Shown here in pieces: positions 60,463 through 64,000 of a DNA stretch of 64,000 bases. The notes beneath the pieces are model-generated. The model was not told where the DNA came from. It did not search any database and saw only the letters and a program-made list of their open reading frames with translations. Source of the DNA: Paulownia fortunei (taxonomy: Eukaryota; Streptophyta; Magnoliopsida; Lamiales; Paulowniaceae); assembly GCA_019321725.1 (NCBI GenBank), contig CM033110.1:15121278-15185277 (forward strand), written 5' to 3'. Position 1 is the first letter of the stretch. Each line of letters opens with the position of its first letter. The position numbers and the translations under genes were made by a program.

Positions 60463-61972
60463 ATAAACAGTGCCAGATGCTCCTTTACCTAGTTCTTCCT
60501 TGAAATCATTTGTTGCTTGAACAATATCTGCATATGTAAATGCCTGTAGAGCAACATCCTCGATCAAGTTAGCTTCCCCATACTCTGTGATCCTCTTATA
60601 AGCCCCTTGTTTCCGATGAACATAAATCACAGCAATTGCCATGACCAAGGCACCCACAACAATAAGTGAAATGCCAATGATCAGGATGTCTAAACGGAGC
60701 TCTTTCTTGATTTTTTTGCCAGAATTACATGGAACTCCTTCTGTGTTAGGTGAAGATGTACTCACCCTGATGAGAGCAATGTTTGGATCACTCAGTGACC
60801 TTCTTCCGAATCTTAGTGGAAGCTTTTGCTTTGTGCACTGGCCTTCTTTGAAAAAGGCTGCTTCACAGTTACAGTCGTCTAGACAGGCTTGTCTGCAATC
60901 TTCTTCAGTAGTTGTATCCAAAACATCATAGGAGTTATCTTCCCATACTGTGTTATACACTGTTCTGATCTCATAATTCACTCTATCATCCTTGTTCCCA
61001 CAACCTTCTGCTATAAAATTTCTTGTACAGCCAGCACTCCAGTTGCCTGACTGAACAAAATCAAAACCTGGAAGACATTTACAATCAGCAACGTCATCCA
61101 TCTGAATACAAAATGCATTGATCCCACATACACCTTTTGGAACACATATATCATCTGTGGATGACCATCTTATGGTCCATTTGCCTTCACGATTTAAAGA
61201 GCGAGAATATAGTCGGAAGATACCATCCACGTCAATTCTCATGAGATAGATAGTTATTTCTGTAGGGTATCCTCCCCTCGTTATATTCTGCAAAACGGAA
61301 CTTCCATTGAGCAAATAGAGACGACCATCATTTTCAAGGTTCAGTGTAACATTGCTGCCTTCTGCAGTTGTGCGTGATGCATAGTAAGCATATGGAGGTG
61401 CGTCTGGGGTATTCACAGGGTATTGCACAAGGTTCCCATCAGTTTGCATCTTCAGCCTGAAAATCCCTTTGCTACGGTCAGTTTTGAAGCACTGGAGAAA
61501 AGCTCTTCTCCTGGTGAAAGGCGTTGACCGGGCAAAAGGGTGTTTGTTGGGTGATCAAAGCTCTGCCAAATAATCCGGGAATCAGAATTGTATAGCACAA
61601 AGTTGCCATTGTCGAGCATTGATGCAGATGCAATAGGTTGGGTAGGATTAACAACATCTATGTTCTGGCCTTCCCTCTGCTGCAAGATTAGCCTTCCATC
61701 GCGAGTTAACTGCAAAATGACATCATTGGGAACTTCGGGATTGTCCCTGTTTGCTGTCCAGACCACTGTCTTCGTCGAGATACCAGCAACGAAGATGCCA
61801 ACAGCAGAGCCATTCTTTTGTGGGAAGAATCCAAAGGCGTAGAGGCCGGAGGGTGACAACCATGATGAGTTTGACGTGGGTGTTAGGAGCCTAGACTGAT
61901 ATTTGAGTATGTTTGTTGAGCTGCTACTGCATTAACTGCAGAAAGGAGAAGAAAGAACAGGAAGGCAGCCAT
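60463..61972 (-). pseudogene. Receptor kinase copy B, lectin/extracellular half
   Basis: ATG at 61970-61972, with the same signal peptide start as copy A. It keeps the lectin (VVWTANRDNPEVPND), EGF-like (CVPKGVCGINAFC), PAN and membrane segments, and ends at GKGASGTVYKG where copia enters. Lesions are a 4-bp deletion near 61886, shifting the frame after the signal peptide, and a 1-bp loss in a T-run near 61482 (four T here, five in copy A). It lacks the frameshift of copy A, so the two copies were damaged independently. Confidence 0.9.
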
Positions 61973-63235
61973 GGAATACAGTCTTTACAGGTTTCTTAAG
62001 GTTGTGGATACTGTTCCTGTGTAAGGCGCTTGTTTTAAAGTGGTGGTGGGGATACTAGTGTTCTTCACCTTGACTCCAGAGTCAAATGTTTAGGCACTGT
62101 TTGTAGTAGAAGAGTAATTAATTTCAGAGGGAGATAGGATTCTTGGTTTGGAAGTCGAAATAGAAATTTTAACTACTGGGTCAACAATATTTAAAATTTT
62201 ATTTAATTTAAGAGTATACCGAGTCGAGGGCAGCTGCCCGGTCCAGCCCCCATAGCTCCGTTTCTGTAACTCAGTCATACAAATTTGAGATATCAGGACT
62301 TCTATAGAGTGTCTATACGAGAAAAAGTTGAACATGGGCAACGTACACATCGGGCTTGAAGCTAGAATCAGAACAGTCTACACGTTTTTGGTTGGGCTTG
62401 AATCTAACGTAAGAAGCAGCGTTTCATCCACTCCTCTCTATTCAAGTTTGGAAGTCACTAGACTAGTGGGGTGGTTGTTATTATTACTAATAACCACACA
62501 ATCTACTCCTGTAAATTTCAAGATCTCAAAAGACTAATCCTCACATAAGAATTGAATGAAGAATGGCTAGTGTAAATTACCAGAAGACTCAAATCCATGG
62601 AAACCAACAAGTCAATCTCAGGTCTTGGTCTTAAGAAATCTTCCACATGCCTTCTGCTTGCTTTTTTGCAGAATAGTAATGTGGGTATTCTTATTAGTGG
62701 TTCTTGGGTGGAGAAGACAGCCACATTATGGAACTTTGATTGTCCTAGTCCTAGTCCTAATGTGTCTACCTTTCAACTGTATGAAACTTCGAAGTAAATG
62801 TTGTAGTCCTCACGAGTCACGACTATTTTCAACTATTTACAAAAAAAACCAACAACAACAACAGAGTTTACAACCTGTAGCTTAAAAGATGTTGATTCTC
62901 ATACACAACAAATAAGTTGTTTGAAGTAAATGTAGCATTACTATTTGATTCGTCGATTCAATGGACTTTGTACGAAATTAATAAATAACTCATAGCTTTT
63001 TTTTATTTTTGTTTTTGAAGGAGCGTATAAGCTCTTGATAGCTTTAACAAATAGTAATTAGTAAATCTAATAAGTTTACTATTAATATTTTATAAAAACT
63101 TTTCAGTTAACAGAAATGATTAGTTTAAGCATCTAAAGGTCTCAAAGTCGGGGGAAAATGACTAACAAAAAAAAATGTTAGCCATTACAAGTATAGTGCA
63201 TGGAAGTGTTGCGATCAAGCTCTTATACAGTTACT
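61973..63235. promoter_or_regulatory. Upstream region of receptor kinase copy B
   Basis: Homologous to 40441-41690, with local differences (for example an extra segment around 62120-62330). The small frames at 62090-62885 are not conserved between copies and are not called. Confidence 0.4.
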
Positions 63236-64000
63236 GGGTCTGCTCAATGTACATGTATATTGCACTTAAGAAAATCACGAACGTGATCTCTCAATTGATC
63301 CAATCAAAGTTGGATTGTAACTCACAAGTTACTTGTCATTGACTGAAATAGTCTTGGGTTTTTAGAAAACAAAATGAAATCTTGCGTCCCACATCTAATA
63401 CTTTTTAAAAGATTTGCCAACCTTACAAATATGCATTTACAAGAAAGTAATGGTATTGCCCCTGTCGATCGATTCAATAAAAACTGAAGCAAGAAAACTA
63501 TGGCATTGTCCGGATCCATCAATTCAATTCTACAGATTGAATTTCAATGGACTAGACGGAGATTGCTTAACTAACTAAATCAACCATAGGGTTATGAAAA
63601 ATAAAATGAAAGTTTACATACACACACATATAAAAAAATAAAAAAATAAGACACTTGTTCATCATCCATTATAAGATATATCTCTCAAAAACACTTATTC
63701 ATCATATACACACCCGATTTATTGTCTACCGAATATAACATTTCAAAGATTATATGATCCATGACATGCAAGTTTAATATTTTGTAAACCGACAACTCGT
63801 TTATAAAACATTATAATTCAGTGGAACTTATTCCCACATTTCATAAGACCTCGTTTGGATTTATGAACGGAGTCAATTAAATTGATTGGATAAAATATTA
63901 GAATTATACTATTTATGGATAGTGTAATTTGTTTAAAGAAGTATTTGGATTGTATGATTGAAATTTTAAAAGTTTGAGTAGAAAATTAATCTTTCATTTA
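63236..64000. other. Intergenic sequence at the window end
   Basis: No gene seen. From about 63849, GACCTCGTTTGGATTTATGA resembles the end of common plant MITEs, but the window stops before the other end could be checked. Confidence 0.45.

Larger units (their letters stand above)
46930..63235. repeat. Segmental duplication copy B, enlarged by two copia elements
   Basis: Collinear with 37265-41690. Removing the two copia elements with one copy of each target site leaves about 4.5 kb, matching copy A. A local 78-bp tandem duplication (47042-47119 and 47120-47197) is private to this copy. The kinase gene here is broken in several ways. Confidence 0.85.

Overview
This window looks like nuclear DNA of a flowering plant, most likely a eudicot. 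It is AT-rich, the one clean gene is split by GT-AG introns, and every mobile-element family seen is a plant type (Athila-like Ty3/gypsy, Ty1/copia, TRIM, MULE, hAT-like MITE). Host genes cover only a few kb; the rest is layered, mostly decayed transposons.

Layout. (1) About 0.9-7.45 kb: remains of a DNA transposon that carries a broken plant-mobile-domain (PMD, MAIN-like) gene on the minus strand. It is bracketed by inverted ends that contain arrays of short GGCGCC-type palindromes. (2) 7.45-18.68 kb: a complete but dead Athila-like Ty3/gypsy element with ~2-kb LTRs, a tRNA-Asp type primer site, and gag, protease, RT, RNase H and integrase remnants. It seems to have landed in the right end of the PMD transposon. 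A solo LTR of the same family lies at 20.99-22.95 kb. (3) 24.03-29.11 kb: a Mutator-like element with ~320-bp terminal inverted repeats. It holds a degenerate MuDR transposase (minus) and, convergently, a broken GRF zinc-finger/coiled-coil/membrane gene (plus). (4) 29.83-33.77 kb: the only gene that reads cleanly, a three-exon DUF167/UPF0235 gene of 124 aa. Its long second intron has absorbed a TRIM retroelement and a later tandem duplication that copied the splice-acceptor region. (5) 37.3-41.7 kb: a G-type lectin receptor-like kinase (minus) with one 1-bp frameshift, and its flanks. (6) 46.9-63.2 kb: a second copy of the same kinase segment, enlarged by two Ty1/copia elements (47.48-52.52 and 53.68-60.44 kb). 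One lies downstream of the gene; the other splits the kinase domain. Both keep 5-bp target duplications.

How the parts relate. The two kinase segments are about 4.4 and 4.5 kb once the copia insertions are removed, so they are one segmental duplication. Each copy carries a different frameshift in the lectin half. The insertions give a relative order: kinase duplication, then copia entry into copy B; TRIM entry into the DUF167 intron, then local tandem duplication; PMD transposon, then Athila insertion. No CRISPR array, rRNA or convincing tRNA gene was seen.
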